Shown: one piece after another, positions 1-7,797 of the stretch
How the letters are laid out: the number at the start of each line of letters is the position of its first letter
Numbering within the stretch: the first letter of the stretch is position 1
Assembly: GCA_903829015.1 (NCBI GenBank)
Contig: CAIKOJ010000170.1
Span: forward strand, 1-54,215
Origin: an uncultured Bacteroidota bacterium
GTDB taxonomy: Bacteria; Bacteroidota; Bacteroidia; Chitinophagales; Chitinophagaceae
Direction of reading: 5' to 3'
Length of the DNA: 54,215 nucleotides
The notes under the pieces: generated by a model
What the model was told of the DNA's origin: nothing
What the model saw: only the letters and a program-made list of their open reading frames with translations
Databases searched by the model: none
Program-made: the position numbers and the translations under genes

Positions 1-1
1 A

Positions 2-187
2 ATTGTTGGTGCTGGCGCAGCACTTATAGGGTTATCTATTCCGTTCAGCATTTCAGCTCAAAAGAAGTTCAAACGGGCGATAGAATACTATAATTCAGGT
101 TACCGGAAAACATCGGTAACACACTTTAAACCTGATGTTTACCTAACGTTTTCAGGCAACTCAGCCGGCATAAGAGTAAACTTCTGA
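2..187 (+). CDS. C-terminal end of a membrane protein (partial)
   Basis: An open frame runs in from the left edge and stops at TGA 185-187, giving 61 residues. The first ~17 are a small, hydrophobic, Gly/Ala-rich segment (IVGAGAALIGLSIPF) that reads as a transmembrane helix. It is followed by KKFKRAIEYYNS, a stretch containing YNSGYRK, and a tail of beta-like residues ending in RVNF. This helix, basic 'AIEYYN' and short beta tail arrangement is one I recall from uncharacterised Bacteroidota membrane proteins, but no function follows from it. The start and most of the protein lie outside the window. Confidence 0.6.
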   Translation: MVGAGAALIGLSIPFSISAQKKFKRAIEYYNSGYRKTSVTHFKPDVYLTFSGNSAGIRVNF

Positions 188-364
188 TATTATATATTTG
201 ACAAAATCACTGGCGCGTGTTTGACGCATAGCTATTGTGCTTAGCCAACTCTTGCCTGCACAAATTATGCGGATTGCCCCACAATTTATACAAATAAATA
301 AATACCCCCACCCCCGTTTCTTCTCCCCCAACAATCTAAACCTCAATTAAAAGCCAACTAATAT

Positions 365-372
365 TATATTTG
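365..372 (+). promoter_or_regulatory. Bacteroidota-type -7 element (TATATTTG)
   Basis: The sequence matches the TAnnTTTG -7 consensus of the Bacteroidota primary sigma factor and ends 27 bases before the MBOAT start codon at 400. No clear -33 TTG is visible. It would drive the MBOAT, SGNH-like, DUF445 and perhaps the lipoprotein gene. Confidence 0.6.
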
Positions 373-399
373 TGAAGCTTAGCAGCAACACTACCAGAT

Positions 400-1878
400 A
401 TGCTATTTAATTCGTTCCAATTCTTACTGTTCTTCCCGATTGTAACGATCCTTTATTTTTTATTGCCTTATAAACTACGTTGGCTGCACCTGCTGGTGGC
501 GAGCTGCATTTTCTATATGGCGTTTGTTCCGGTTTATATACTCATACTATTCTTTACTATTGTCATCGACTACATAGCCGGTCTCAAAATTGAATTGGCA
601 ATCGGTAAAAAACGAAAGCTGTTTTTGGTAGTCAGTCTGCTCGCTAATATAGGTGTGCTCGCTGTTTTCAAATACTACAACTTTTTCACCGGCAACATCA
701 ATAATGCTTTTGCTGCATCCGGCTCAGATTTCCATTTGCCGTTGCTGTCTATTCTGTTGCCTATTGGCTTGTCGTTTCATACTTTTCAGGCCATGAGCTA
801 TACCATTGAAGTGTACAGGGGTCAGCAAAAAGCAGAGCGGCATTTTGGTATTTATGCGCTGTACGTTATGTTCTACCCGCAGCTGGTAGCGGGCCCTATC
901 GAGCGGCCGCAAAACCTCCTGCACCAGTTTTACGAGCAGCACGATTTCAATTTAGACAATTGCAAAGAAGGCCTGAAGCAAATGCTGTGGGGCTTCTTTA
1001 AGAAAATAGTGATAGCCGACAGGCTTGCTCAGGTAGTTAAAGTTGTTTACAACCACCCCGAAAACCAAGCGGGACCGGCACTGGCTATAGGTACAGTATT
1101 CTTTGCATTCCAAATCTATTGCGACTTCTCGGGCTACTCTGATATAGCCATTGGCGCGGCCAGGGTCATGGGTTTCAACCTGATGAAGAATTTCAACCGT
1201 CCTTACTTTGCTCGGTCTATCTCTGAATTCTGGACCCGCTGGCATATCTCACTGTCTACCTGGTTCAAAGACTATCTGTACATACCACTAGGCGGCAACA
1301 GGGTTTCTAAGTCTCGCTTGTACCTAAACCTCTCCATCGTATTTGTTGTCAGTGGTCTTTGGCATGGTGCCAACTGGACCTTCATTGCCTGGGGCGCACT
1401 ACACGCATTCTACCTCATTTTCGGACTTGCTACAAAACCGGCCAGAGTAAAAATGCTCAGTGCCATTGGTATCACGGAGCATAGCCGGATATTCACAATA
1501 CTCGCAGTGCTCTCCACACTCTGCCTGGCCACTTTCGCCTGGATATTCTTTAGGGCTGCATCAATGCACGATGCCCTATTTATCAGCACTCATCTGTTCA
1601 GCGGCTGGGGGCAGGCATTATCACCACATGGACTGAAAACCGTAATCACAGCAGTTGGCGGCAACGACACAATTATCGGCGCTTTCAATCTTACCCTTGG
1701 CTGCGCTCTGATCCTCTTTCTGGAACTGGCACAGCGCAAAGCTGCCCATATACCGGTTCTGGATATTTTCAATAACAGCAACCGGATCCTCAGGTGGGGT
1801 TTCTATTACCTGCTCATCATATCCATTCTGCTCATTGGTGTGTACGATAATCAGGAGTTCATCTATTTTCAATTTTAG
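400..1878 (+). CDS. MBOAT family membrane O-acyltransferase (AlgI/DltB-like)
   Basis: The 492-residue polytopic membrane protein has the MBOAT signatures FWTRWHISLSTWFKDY (residues ~277-292) and SGLWHGANW with His322, the invariant MBOAT histidine; the QLVAGPIERP and YCDFSGYSDIA segments are also typical of the AlgI branch. Such proteins move acyl, usually acetyl, groups across the inner membrane to extracellular polymers such as alginate, teichoic acid or other glycans. The next gene, five bases downstream, is an SGNH-like single-pass protein, the usual partner that completes transfer in the periplasm. A TAnnTTTG promoter precedes it. The acylated polymer cannot be told from this window, because no polysaccharide synthesis genes adjoin. 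Confidence 0.93.
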   Translation: MLFNSFQFLLFFPIVTILYFLLPYKLRWLHLLVASCIFYMAFVPVYILILFFTIVIDYIAGLKIELAIGKKRKLFLVVSLLANIGVLAVFKYYNFFTGNINNAFAASGSDFHLPLLSILLPIGLSFHTFQAMSYTIEVYRGQQKAERHFGIYALYVMFYPQLVAGPIERPQNLLHQFYEQHDFNLDNCKEGLKQMLWGFFKKIVIADRLAQVVKVVYNHPENQAGPALAIGTVFFAFQIYCDFSGYSDIAIGAARVMGFNLMKNFNRPYFARSISEFWTRWHISLSTWFKDYLYIPLGGNRVSKSRLYLNLSIVFVVSGLWHGANWTFIAWGALHAFYLIFGLATKPARVKMLSAIGITEHSRIFTILAVLSTLCLATFAWIFFRAASMHDALFISTHLFSGWGQALSPHGLKTVITAVGGNDTIIGAFNLTLGCALILFLELAQRKAAHIPVLDIFNNSNRILRWGFYYLLIISILLIGVYDNQEFIYFQF

Positions 1879-1883
1879 CCCCA

Positions 1884-2789
1884 ATGAGAAAAGAACTGAA
1901 AAAAATATTGATCTTTCTCTCACTGCTGCTGGCTGCTGTATGGTGTATACAGTTTGCCATTGATACCGCTTACAAAAAAAGGGTGAGCAATAAGTTTACA
2001 AAGGTGATGAAGCACCAGACCGATGCCGAGATCATGCTCTTTGGCAGTTCTATTGTATACAATCATTTCAATCCAAAAATCATTAGTAGTATCACCGGGC
2101 TCGATGCCTACAATATGGGCTTTTCAGGTCTGTTCTTTGTGCAGTATTCCGGACTGATAAAGGAGTACCTAACCTACCAGAAAAGATGCAAGGTAATGGT
2201 GATAGGCTGCGATTTCGACAATCTGGGCAAGAACGAATTTATGACCCGGCCCGACCTGTTCCTACCCTATGCCGGCAACAGCAATATATATCAGTCGTTC
2301 TATGAGATCGAGCCGCGCAAGGCGTTTATGTCGCGCTACATACCGGGCTTTAAACTTACCCTGCTCAACAAAGCTTTTTACACCCGCATCATAATCAACC
2401 AACCTGCTGCCGACACCAACTCGGGCTACGAAGCCCTCACCGACAATTGGGAAGCCACAAAAAAAGAACCCTTCACCTCGCGTTACCAGGAGCATATCTT
2501 TGAACTGCTGCAGGCAACTGTACCAACTATTACTGCCAAAGGCATAAAGGTGGTGTTTGCCATTCCGCCTGTATATACCGGGGGTTACAAACTGATACTC
2601 AATGCCGAGATGATCAAAAACAAGTACAGGTCGCTGGTTGGTAAGAACGTTTGGTTCCTCGATTATACCACCGACACCATGTGTGCCAACAGAAACTATT
2701 TTCACAATTTCACGCACCTCAACGGGCAGGGAGCTGCATTGTTTTCTCATACCTTTGCACAGGACCTTACTAAAATAATACATGAATAA
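1884..2789 (+). CDS. SGNH-hydrolase-like protein, MBOAT partner
   Basis: The 301-residue protein has an N-terminal membrane anchor (residues 7-26, ILIFLSLLLAAVWCIQFAI) and then a periplasmic domain. The segment AEIMLFGSSIVYNHFNP (~48-64) has the position of the SGNH block I nucleophile (Ser55 or Ser56), and NFTHLNGQGA near residue 278 has the position of the C-terminal catalytic His. The usual Asp three residues before that His reads Asn, so the triad may be altered or placed differently. It follows the MBOAT gene by five bases and overlaps the DUF445 gene by eight. I infer that it works with the MBOAT protein in surface-polymer acylation, as AlgJ/AlgX-like or DltD-like proteins do. The enzyme class is likely, the exact reaction unknown. 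Confidence 0.75.
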   Translation: MRKELKKILIFLSLLLAAVWCIQFAIDTAYKKRVSNKFTKVMKHQTDAEIMLFGSSIVYNHFNPKIISSITGLDAYNMGFSGLFFVQYSGLIKEYLTYQKRCKVMVIGCDFDNLGKNEFMTRPDLFLPYAGNSNIYQSFYEIEPRKAFMSRYIPGFKLTLLNKAFYTRIIINQPAADTNSGYEALTDNWEATKKEPFTSRYQEHIFELLQATVPTITAKGIKVVFAIPPVYTGGYKLILNAEMIKNKYRSLVGKNVWFLDYTTDTMCANRNYFHNFTHLNGQGAALFSHTFAQDLTKIIHE

Positions 2790-3384
2790 TATAATGTTTT
2801 GGCTGCAACCTTTTATCTCGGCTTTTATAGGCTGGGTTACTACATGGGTAGCTATAAAAATGCTCTTCCACCCCAAATATCCGGTACGTCTGTTCGGCAT
2901 TACTATTCAGGGTGTTTTCCCGAAGCGGCAAAAGATGGTGGCCGAAAAACTGGGCGTGATGGTGGCCAAAGAGCTAATACACTTTGATGAAATAGCCGCA
3001 CTGCTCAAAGACCCATCCCGCCTGGAAGAACTGAATCCGGTTATCGAAAAACACCTTTATACTTTCCTGACCGTGAAGCTCAAGGAAAAGCTGCCCATGA
3101 TCGCGATGTTCGTAGGCGATAGCACACTCGGCAAGATCAAAGAGGGCATGATGGAGGAGATCACCAACCTGCTGCCTGAGATCATTAATAAATACACCGA
3201 TTCGCTGAGGCAGAAGATCGATATTCAGAAGATCGTTACAGACAAAGTCTCTGCTTTCTCATCAGATAAACTGGAAGATATCCTGCAGTCGGTGATGAAA
3301 AAAGAGTTCTGGTTTCTTGAGTTAGTGGCGCTGGTGCTGGGCTTCGTTATTGGCCTGATTCAAATGGGTATTTCATTGTTATAA
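2782..3384 (+). CDS. DUF445 family membrane protein
   Basis: The 200-residue protein has hydrophobic segments at both ends (about 5-27, FWLQPFISAFIGWVTTWVA, and 179-199, ELVALVLGFVIGLIQMGISL) with a soluble, helical, charged middle. The N-terminal segment running into KMLFHPKYP and GVFPKRQKMVAEKLG is the recognisable DUF445 (YheB/YjiN) signature. The biochemical role of the family is unknown; both ends are likely membrane-anchored. Its ATG lies inside the end of the SGNH-like gene (8-base overlap), so the two are translationally coupled and cotranscribed with the MBOAT gene. Whether it serves the acylation function or is just carried in the same operon cannot be decided. Confidence 0.85.
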   Translation: MNNIMFWLQPFISAFIGWVTTWVAIKMLFHPKYPVRLFGITIQGVFPKRQKMVAEKLGVMVAKELIHFDEIAALLKDPSRLEELNPVIEKHLYTFLTVKLKEKLPMIAMFVGDSTLGKIKEGMMEEITNLLPEIINKYTDSLRQKIDIQKIVTDKVSAFSSDKLEDILQSVMKKEFWFLELVALVLGFVIGLIQMGISLL

Positions 3385-3408
3385 TCTTTCACGCTTAGCA
3401 ACACGGAA

Positions 3409-3948
3409 ATGAAAACAACTCCGAACAAACAAACCTCAACAACACCAAAGTTCTACACTAAGAAATTCAGCTTCTTCCTTCTTCTGATGCTCGCAGCTTG
3501 CAGCTCCCCTACTTCACTCAGGTCGCAGACTGTAAAGCTCGTCAACTCCACCCGGCTCGACTGGAGCGGTGGTATTGCAGGCAGGTACGGCAGTAACTTT
3601 ACCTTCTCTATCGAATTCAGCAACTACAGGTCTGAACCTCTGCCCGATACTATCTGGATCGGGCAATCCCCTATCCCTATTCTGCTCGCCAACACCCGCG
3701 AGCTGCAGACAAACACCAAGCGCATACCCGGCAAAAAAACCGTAAGATTTGATATAAACGTAGGCACCTCATCACACGACCTCGCCGGTCGTATGCCCGG
3801 CCCCGGCGATCCGCCCAAAGCCATAACTACCAAAAGCCCCATTGACTATACCGGAGTAGCGTTACTATCGTACAAATACAAACGTAAGACCCGCTACTAC
3901 ACAGTCAAAAATATCATTACCAATTTTCCACCGGTGAATTATCCGTGA
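3409..3948 (+). CDS. Predicted lipoprotein of unknown function
   Basis: The 179-residue product has a signal peptide of the lipoprotein type: a basic start, hydrophobic FFLLLMLAAC, and a lipobox Cys at residue 31 followed by SSPTS. The rest is Ser/Thr/Pro-rich and beta-rich, with no motif I recognise. It lies 24 bases after the DUF445 gene on the same strand and so is probably the last gene of that operon. Its C-terminal half (KYKRKTRYYTVKNI) is basic. It is exported and likely anchored in the envelope; no function can be given. Confidence 0.75.
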   Translation: MKTTPNKQTSTTPKFYTKKFSFFLLLMLAACSSPTSLRSQTVKLVNSTRLDWSGGIAGRYGSNFTFSIEFSNYRSEPLPDTIWIGQSPIPILLANTRELQTNTKRIPGKKTVRFDINVGTSSHDLAGRMPGPGDPPKAITTKSPIDYTGVALLSYKYKRKTRYYTVKNIITNFPPVNYP

Positions 3949-4092
3949 GGTACTTTACCCCAGCGAACATCTGTAACAGGCGTGTGTCTCCGCTTTTTTG
4001 AGACACTCGTCGGAACGGAAATATAATATGCGTTGTTCCTGAAAATAAGCCCAACAACAGCAGAAAATCTGAATCACAACCGCTATTTCCTT

Positions 4093-6243
4093 TCACTTAA
4101 AATAAACGGTACCATGCCGGTCCTTATAAACCTTTAATTCTCTGCCGTTTTCCCTATCCTTTGCGTTCAACTGAGTTAGTGGAAGGTCCTCCCGCACTGT
4201 ATTGCCATTTGAATCGTAGACCTTACCATAAGGCTCGCTTATGTAGGTTGATACCTCGCTTATAGAAAGCCTTCCCCCGAAAATATCTCTGTCATTTCCA
4301 TCCACCACCGCCCGGTAACCATTTGCACAGCCCATGCACTCGTGGTAAAACAGCCCGTTCCATGCATGTTCCAGTTGGCTATATTTAAAACTCAATGCCG
4401 GATGTAGCAACCGTCCACTGACATCTGCAACCGCCCTTTTGTTTGCACTGTCGCGTAACATTACATATCCCGTCTGCCAATTATCTCTCCTATTCCCGAC
4501 CGAATCTGTAAAGAAATCTAGCCGGTGAGCTGGTTTCATTACCCGTATTCCTGCATCATTAATTATCACCTGGGGCCCCCAATATTCCGGGATAGGCCCG
4601 TTTTCATTCCATCTAAACTGCCTTCTTTCCCATGCCCTTACCGAATCTATGGCTATGGCATACCACCGACCGCGCCACTTGAACGTATTTTTTATTTGTA
4701 GTTGCTGAAATGGCAGCACTACCTCTAACGCCGTATTTACCACCCCATACAACCCATGTTCCATCGCTACTAATACACCTAGTTTCAGATTACTCCCTGT
4801 TAATACATACTTGTTTTGTGGAGGGACAATGTAGTTCAGGTTAGTGTCTACAACCGCAAAGCAAGATGGCTTGCCAACCGGATTGCGTATGGTCTGCACC
4901 ACGTAGGCATAAGTATCACCGTCCTTTTTCACTACTTCGTATTCCAGACTATCTTTTTTGAAAAAATTCATTTTTGCCCCGCCTTTAGTTATATAAACAG
5001 GTTCGGAGTACGTGTACGAATTAAAATTATTACTTGTTCCGCACCAGTTTCCTCTCTTATGTTCGATAGCAATAGGTTCCATCCATTGGGATCTGCCACT
5101 TTTGCCCCGCTTTACCTTGCCGCCTTTTATCAGGTATAGCTGAAAAGTGCATTTAGTCGAAATAAGCTTGCCCACCCGATCTCTTTTTGTCAATATCCGG
5201 GTACCTTGAATTGTATCTCCTGTTTTGGATACGTAGTCGTATATACATGGTACAAGTAAGTTCCCTTTTCTGTCTACAATACCCTTTCGCCTGGTACTGG
5301 CATCATGGGAAGTATAAACAGCATACAGGCCCTCACCATACTCTTCCACGAAATCCCATTCTGGTTCTATTATTGTTCCGTTGGCCAAATCGGCCCATCC
5401 CTGTTTTCCGTTTTTCTTAAGCTCAACACCAACCGGCTTACAGTTAAAACACGGATTGCGCTCTGTTACATCGTCGTATATGGCAGGCACTACCATTGCC
5501 CCGGTTTCCATGTTCAACACCCCTTTACCGGCATCGCTGGTTGCCACCAGGTATTTGGTGTCGCCCAAACGTTTCAGTTCTTTCCACGCAAAGGGAATTA
5601 TTACTCTGCCGGCTGTATCTATTATCCCGCATTTGCCAGCTTTGGTTGCGTATAGGTATTTCAGCGGCGCATCCTTGCGATAGTTGTGGTACAATACAAC
5701 GTCAGTAAGCTTTTCATATTCAAATGGTACCAGCGCCCTGCCATCACCATTTATAAGCCCCATCATGCCGTGTCGCCTTGCCATATGGTACACTGCTCCG
5801 TTATTGCCATAAGGCATGAACCGTTGGTTGAGTTCATTTTCGGGGTAATTTTTAGTAGGAGCATCATACAGAAAAGGAATTATTATCCGGTTGTCGCCGT
5901 CAATCAGGCCCCACCTGCCTTCGCTGTCGTGGCTGTTCAGGTAATTGTGGGTAATACTATTCATAAGCACTCCATTCCAGTGTCTTTCTGGTGGAATAAT
6001 GTACCTCCCCAACGTATCTATCAAGCGATACTCCTCACCTAGTCTTGTGATGGCTTTGCCGCCGTAGAAAAAGTAAGCCTGGTCCCATTGCGGAGCTATG
6101 AGCATTTGTTTGTTACTGTCGCAATAACCCCATTGCCTCCCTTCCAAACAAGGAATGAAACGTGGCAATGGCTGCCCATGCACACGACCTGTCATCAATA
6201 CTACCGTCCACAAGAAAACTATGAACAAATACCTCATTTTCAA
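4093..6243 (-). CDS. Secreted WG-repeat protein
   Basis: The 716-residue protein starts with a signal peptide (MKMRYLFIVFLWTVVLMTG, cleavage near HGQ). Many WG/KWG repeats follow, each a short unit reading roughly 'G-x-WG-x-D-x-x-G-x-x-I-x-P-x-x-[WYF]-D', for example GRQWGYCDSNKQMLIAPQWD, GRWGLIDGDNRIIIPFLYD, GKCGIIDTAGRVIIPFAW and KGIVDRKGNLLVPCIYD. Such repeats form propeller- or solenoid-like surfaces and are common in Bacteroidota exported proteins, but no enzymatic role is established. No catalytic domain is visible. It is a single gene, convergent with the lipoprotein gene and divergent from the small secreted protein at 6505. Confidence 0.88.
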   Translation of the reverse strand: MKMRYLFIVFLWTVVLMTGRVHGQPLPRFIPCLEGRQWGYCDSNKQMLIAPQWDQAYFFYGGKAITRLGEEYRLIDTLGRYIIPPERHWNGVLMNSITHNYLNSHDSEGRWGLIDGDNRIIIPFLYDAPTKNYPENELNQRFMPYGNNGAVYHMARRHGMMGLINGDGRALVPFEYEKLTDVVLYHNYRKDAPLKYLYATKAGKCGIIDTAGRVIIPFAWKELKRLGDTKYLVATSDAGKGVLNMETGAMVVPAIYDDVTERNPCFNCKPVGVELKKNGKQGWADLANGTIIEPEWDFVEEYGEGLYAVYTSHDASTRRKGIVDRKGNLLVPCIYDYVSKTGDTIQGTRILTKRDRVGKLISTKCTFQLYLIKGGKVKRGKSGRSQWMEPIAIEHKRGNWCGTSNNFNSYTYSEPVYITKGGAKMNFFKKDSLEYEVVKKDGDTYAYVVQTIRNPVGKPSCFAVVDTNLNYIVPPQNKYVLTGSNLKLGVLVAMEHGLYGVVNTALEVVLPFQQLQIKNTFKWRGRWYAIAIDSVRAWERRQFRWNENGPIPEYWGPQVIINDAGIRVMKPAHRLDFFTDSVGNRRDNWQTGYVMLRDSANKRAVADVSGRLLHPALSFKYSQLEHAWNGLFYHECMGCANGYRAVVDGNDRDIFGGRLSISEVSTYISEPYGKVYDSNGNTVREDLPLTQLNAKDRENGRELKVYKDRHGTVYFK

Positions 6244-6482
6244 AATTGTTAGTTCTCTATAACAGACGTAGTTACGGCTGAATTACTTTGGTACAAGCAA
6301 TAAAAATACGAATTAATGCCACAGCTTTTGGCGCCGGTGCGTCTTTGCTTTATCTGCGGGACATGCCAGAATCAGGGTACTGGAGTTGAAGTAGTTATTT
6401 ACGCCCGAGTCCTCGTCTGCGCACATTGCCGGGCACGAGAGACAACTCGGCCACCATATAAACAAATCCTTACACAAAGAAT

Positions 6483-6490
6483 TATATTTG
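6483..6490 (+). promoter_or_regulatory. Bacteroidota-type -7 element (TATATTTG)
   Basis: This TAnnTTTG match ends 14 bases before ATG 6505. It supports the choice of 6505 over an upstream in-frame ATG at 6316, which would lie before the promoter. Confidence 0.6.
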
Positions 6491-6504
6491 CAAAAACACG
6501 TATT

Positions 6505-7068
6505 ATGAACCGTTTTAGCACATTGTGCGTTACTATGTTGCTTTGCAGTATTACATTGACTTCACTTGCCCAAAAATGCAAGTTTGAAAAAGATGAAACA
6601 GATGGATTTACTAAAGAACATATTCGCCTCACACCGCCTTTGCGCATATGCACCGATCCTTATTGGTGGCTTCAAATAGAACAGAAAGGCGATAAATATT
6701 TCTTAACGATCAAGATACGAACAGTGTCACAAATAAGGACACCACTAACAAAAGGCACTAAAATACTGACTAGGTTTGAGGACGGTACTATACTTGAACT
6801 GGTGGCCGAAGATGACGTTGCACCCAGCTTCAATGTCGAGAATAATGAGTCATTTACCACCCAATTCAATGGTGTACAGAAAGAACTTGTTACAAAATGG
6901 ACAGTTCGTATTTCAGCAACCGAGGATATGATCAGGCAATTTAGTAAGTCGCCTATACAGCTTATGCGCACTACAATCGGCAATGCCGAGTATAATATGC
7001 CCAGGGCTGTAGACAGGTATACCAAGAAGATTATGGAGATGGCCGGATGTATGCTCAAAAAGGATTAG
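6505..7068 (+). CDS. Small secreted protein of unknown function
   Basis: The product is 187 residues with a signal peptide (MNRFSTLCVTMLLCSITLTSLAQ, cleavage after AQ). The mature part is beta-rich and predicted to be a small periplasmic or outer-surface domain; cysteines occur at the front (KCKFE), in RICTDPYWW and near the end (GCMLKKD). I do not recognise the family. The longer in-frame ORF from 6316 is rejected because its extra 63 codons lie over the promoter and do not read as a signal peptide. It is monocistronic and divergent from the WG-repeat gene. Confidence 0.7.
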   Translation: MNRFSTLCVTMLLCSITLTSLAQKCKFEKDETDGFTKEHIRLTPPLRICTDPYWWLQIEQKGDKYFLTIKIRTVSQIRTPLTKGTKILTRFEDGTILELVAEDDVAPSFNVENNESFTTQFNGVQKELVTKWTVRISATEDMIRQFSKSPIQLMRTTIGNAEYNMPRAVDRYTKKIMEMAGCMLKKD

Positions 7069-7143
7069 TTGCTCATGAGCCAGCATCACACCTGCCCCCC
7101 CCATCAACAAAAAATTAATCCAAAAACCACTTAATAATTTTAC

Positions 7144-7151
7144 TATTTTTG
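7144..7151 (+). promoter_or_regulatory. Bacteroidota-type -7 element (TATTTTTG)
   Basis: This TAnnTTTG match ends 13 bases before the TTG start at 7165, which would leave a very short leader. Confidence 0.5.
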
Positions 7152-7164
7152 GGCACCGACTTAA

Positions 7165-7680
7165 TTGATACTTACGAAAAGGCTAGGCAATACCATACTG
7201 ATCATACTCTTACTCCTGCAAACGGGTGGGCTGCTGAATTTCTATCAGGGGCAGCAGCTTTTGCAGCAGAAGCAAATGCAGCAGTTAATGAACAGCTCCG
7301 ACAAAGATCTCGTTCACCTTTCTATGTCGGCGGCTGAATTTGAGCTGAATCGAATCAACAGTCACGAGGTATTAATCAACGGTAAGATGTACGATATTAA
7401 GCTGGTTACAACTTCCGGAAACAGGGTTGAAATCACCGCTTTGGAAGATACCGACGAAGTTGAGATCAAAGGCAGAATAAGCAATATCGTTGGCTCCGGC
7501 GAAACCAAAACAACCATTCCACGGGCATTAATAGAGTTGCTTGCCTTGAATTATGTACTGCCTCAAAACGATTTTTCAATACAGTGCCGGCACTACCATA
7601 TGCTGGTATTTGTTCCTCTGTCTGTACCCGTATTAGCGGGCAGTTCCAGTATTTTTGTGCCCCCTCCTCAATTGGTCTGA
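7165..7680 (+). CDS. Small exported protein before a heme-type TonB receptor
   Basis: The 171-residue reading begins with TTG at 7165; no ATG further in would keep the hydrophobic N-terminus (NTILIILLLLQTGGLLNF). A Gln-rich stretch (QGQQLLQQKQMQQLM) that may form a short coiled coil follows, then a mixed region with a GKMYDIKLV-type beta core, and a Pro-rich end (VPPPQLV). The family is unknown to me. It lies 117 bases upstream of the TonB receptor and may be cotranscribed. The hydrophobic start suggests an inner-membrane anchor or an uncleaved signal. The start codon is the main uncertainty. Confidence 0.5.
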   Translation: MILTKRLGNTILIILLLLQTGGLLNFYQGQQLLQQKQMQQLMNSSDKDLVHLSMSAAEFELNRINSHEVLINGKMYDIKLVTTSGNRVEITALEDTDEVEIKGRISNIVGSGETKTTIPRALIELLALNYVLPQNDFSIQCRHYHMLVFVPLSVPVLAGSSSIFVPPPQLV

Positions 7681-7797
7681 TCTGTTTAAGAGCAGGATTG
7701 TTTCAGGTTGCTTCCCGGTTTTGGAGGCAGCCCTTATCCGTATATGTTATTACATATCTTTTTTCAATCACTCCAAATTGTACATAAAAATACGATC

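Noticed and set aside
3984..4006. GTGTCTC/GAGACAC hairpin between convergent genes as a terminator
   Set aside because: The stem is good but the T run lies in the loop, not after the stem, so it does not fit an intrinsic terminator.
6405..6450. Imperfect inverted repeat (CCGAGT/ACTCGG) upstream of the small secreted gene
   Set aside because: The arms are short and interrupted and it is not at the promoter; I do not claim an operator.
6316..6504. In-frame N-terminal extension of the small secreted protein (CxxC-like cysteines)
   Set aside because: The extension lies over the TATATTTG promoter and before the signal peptide, so the true start is 6505.
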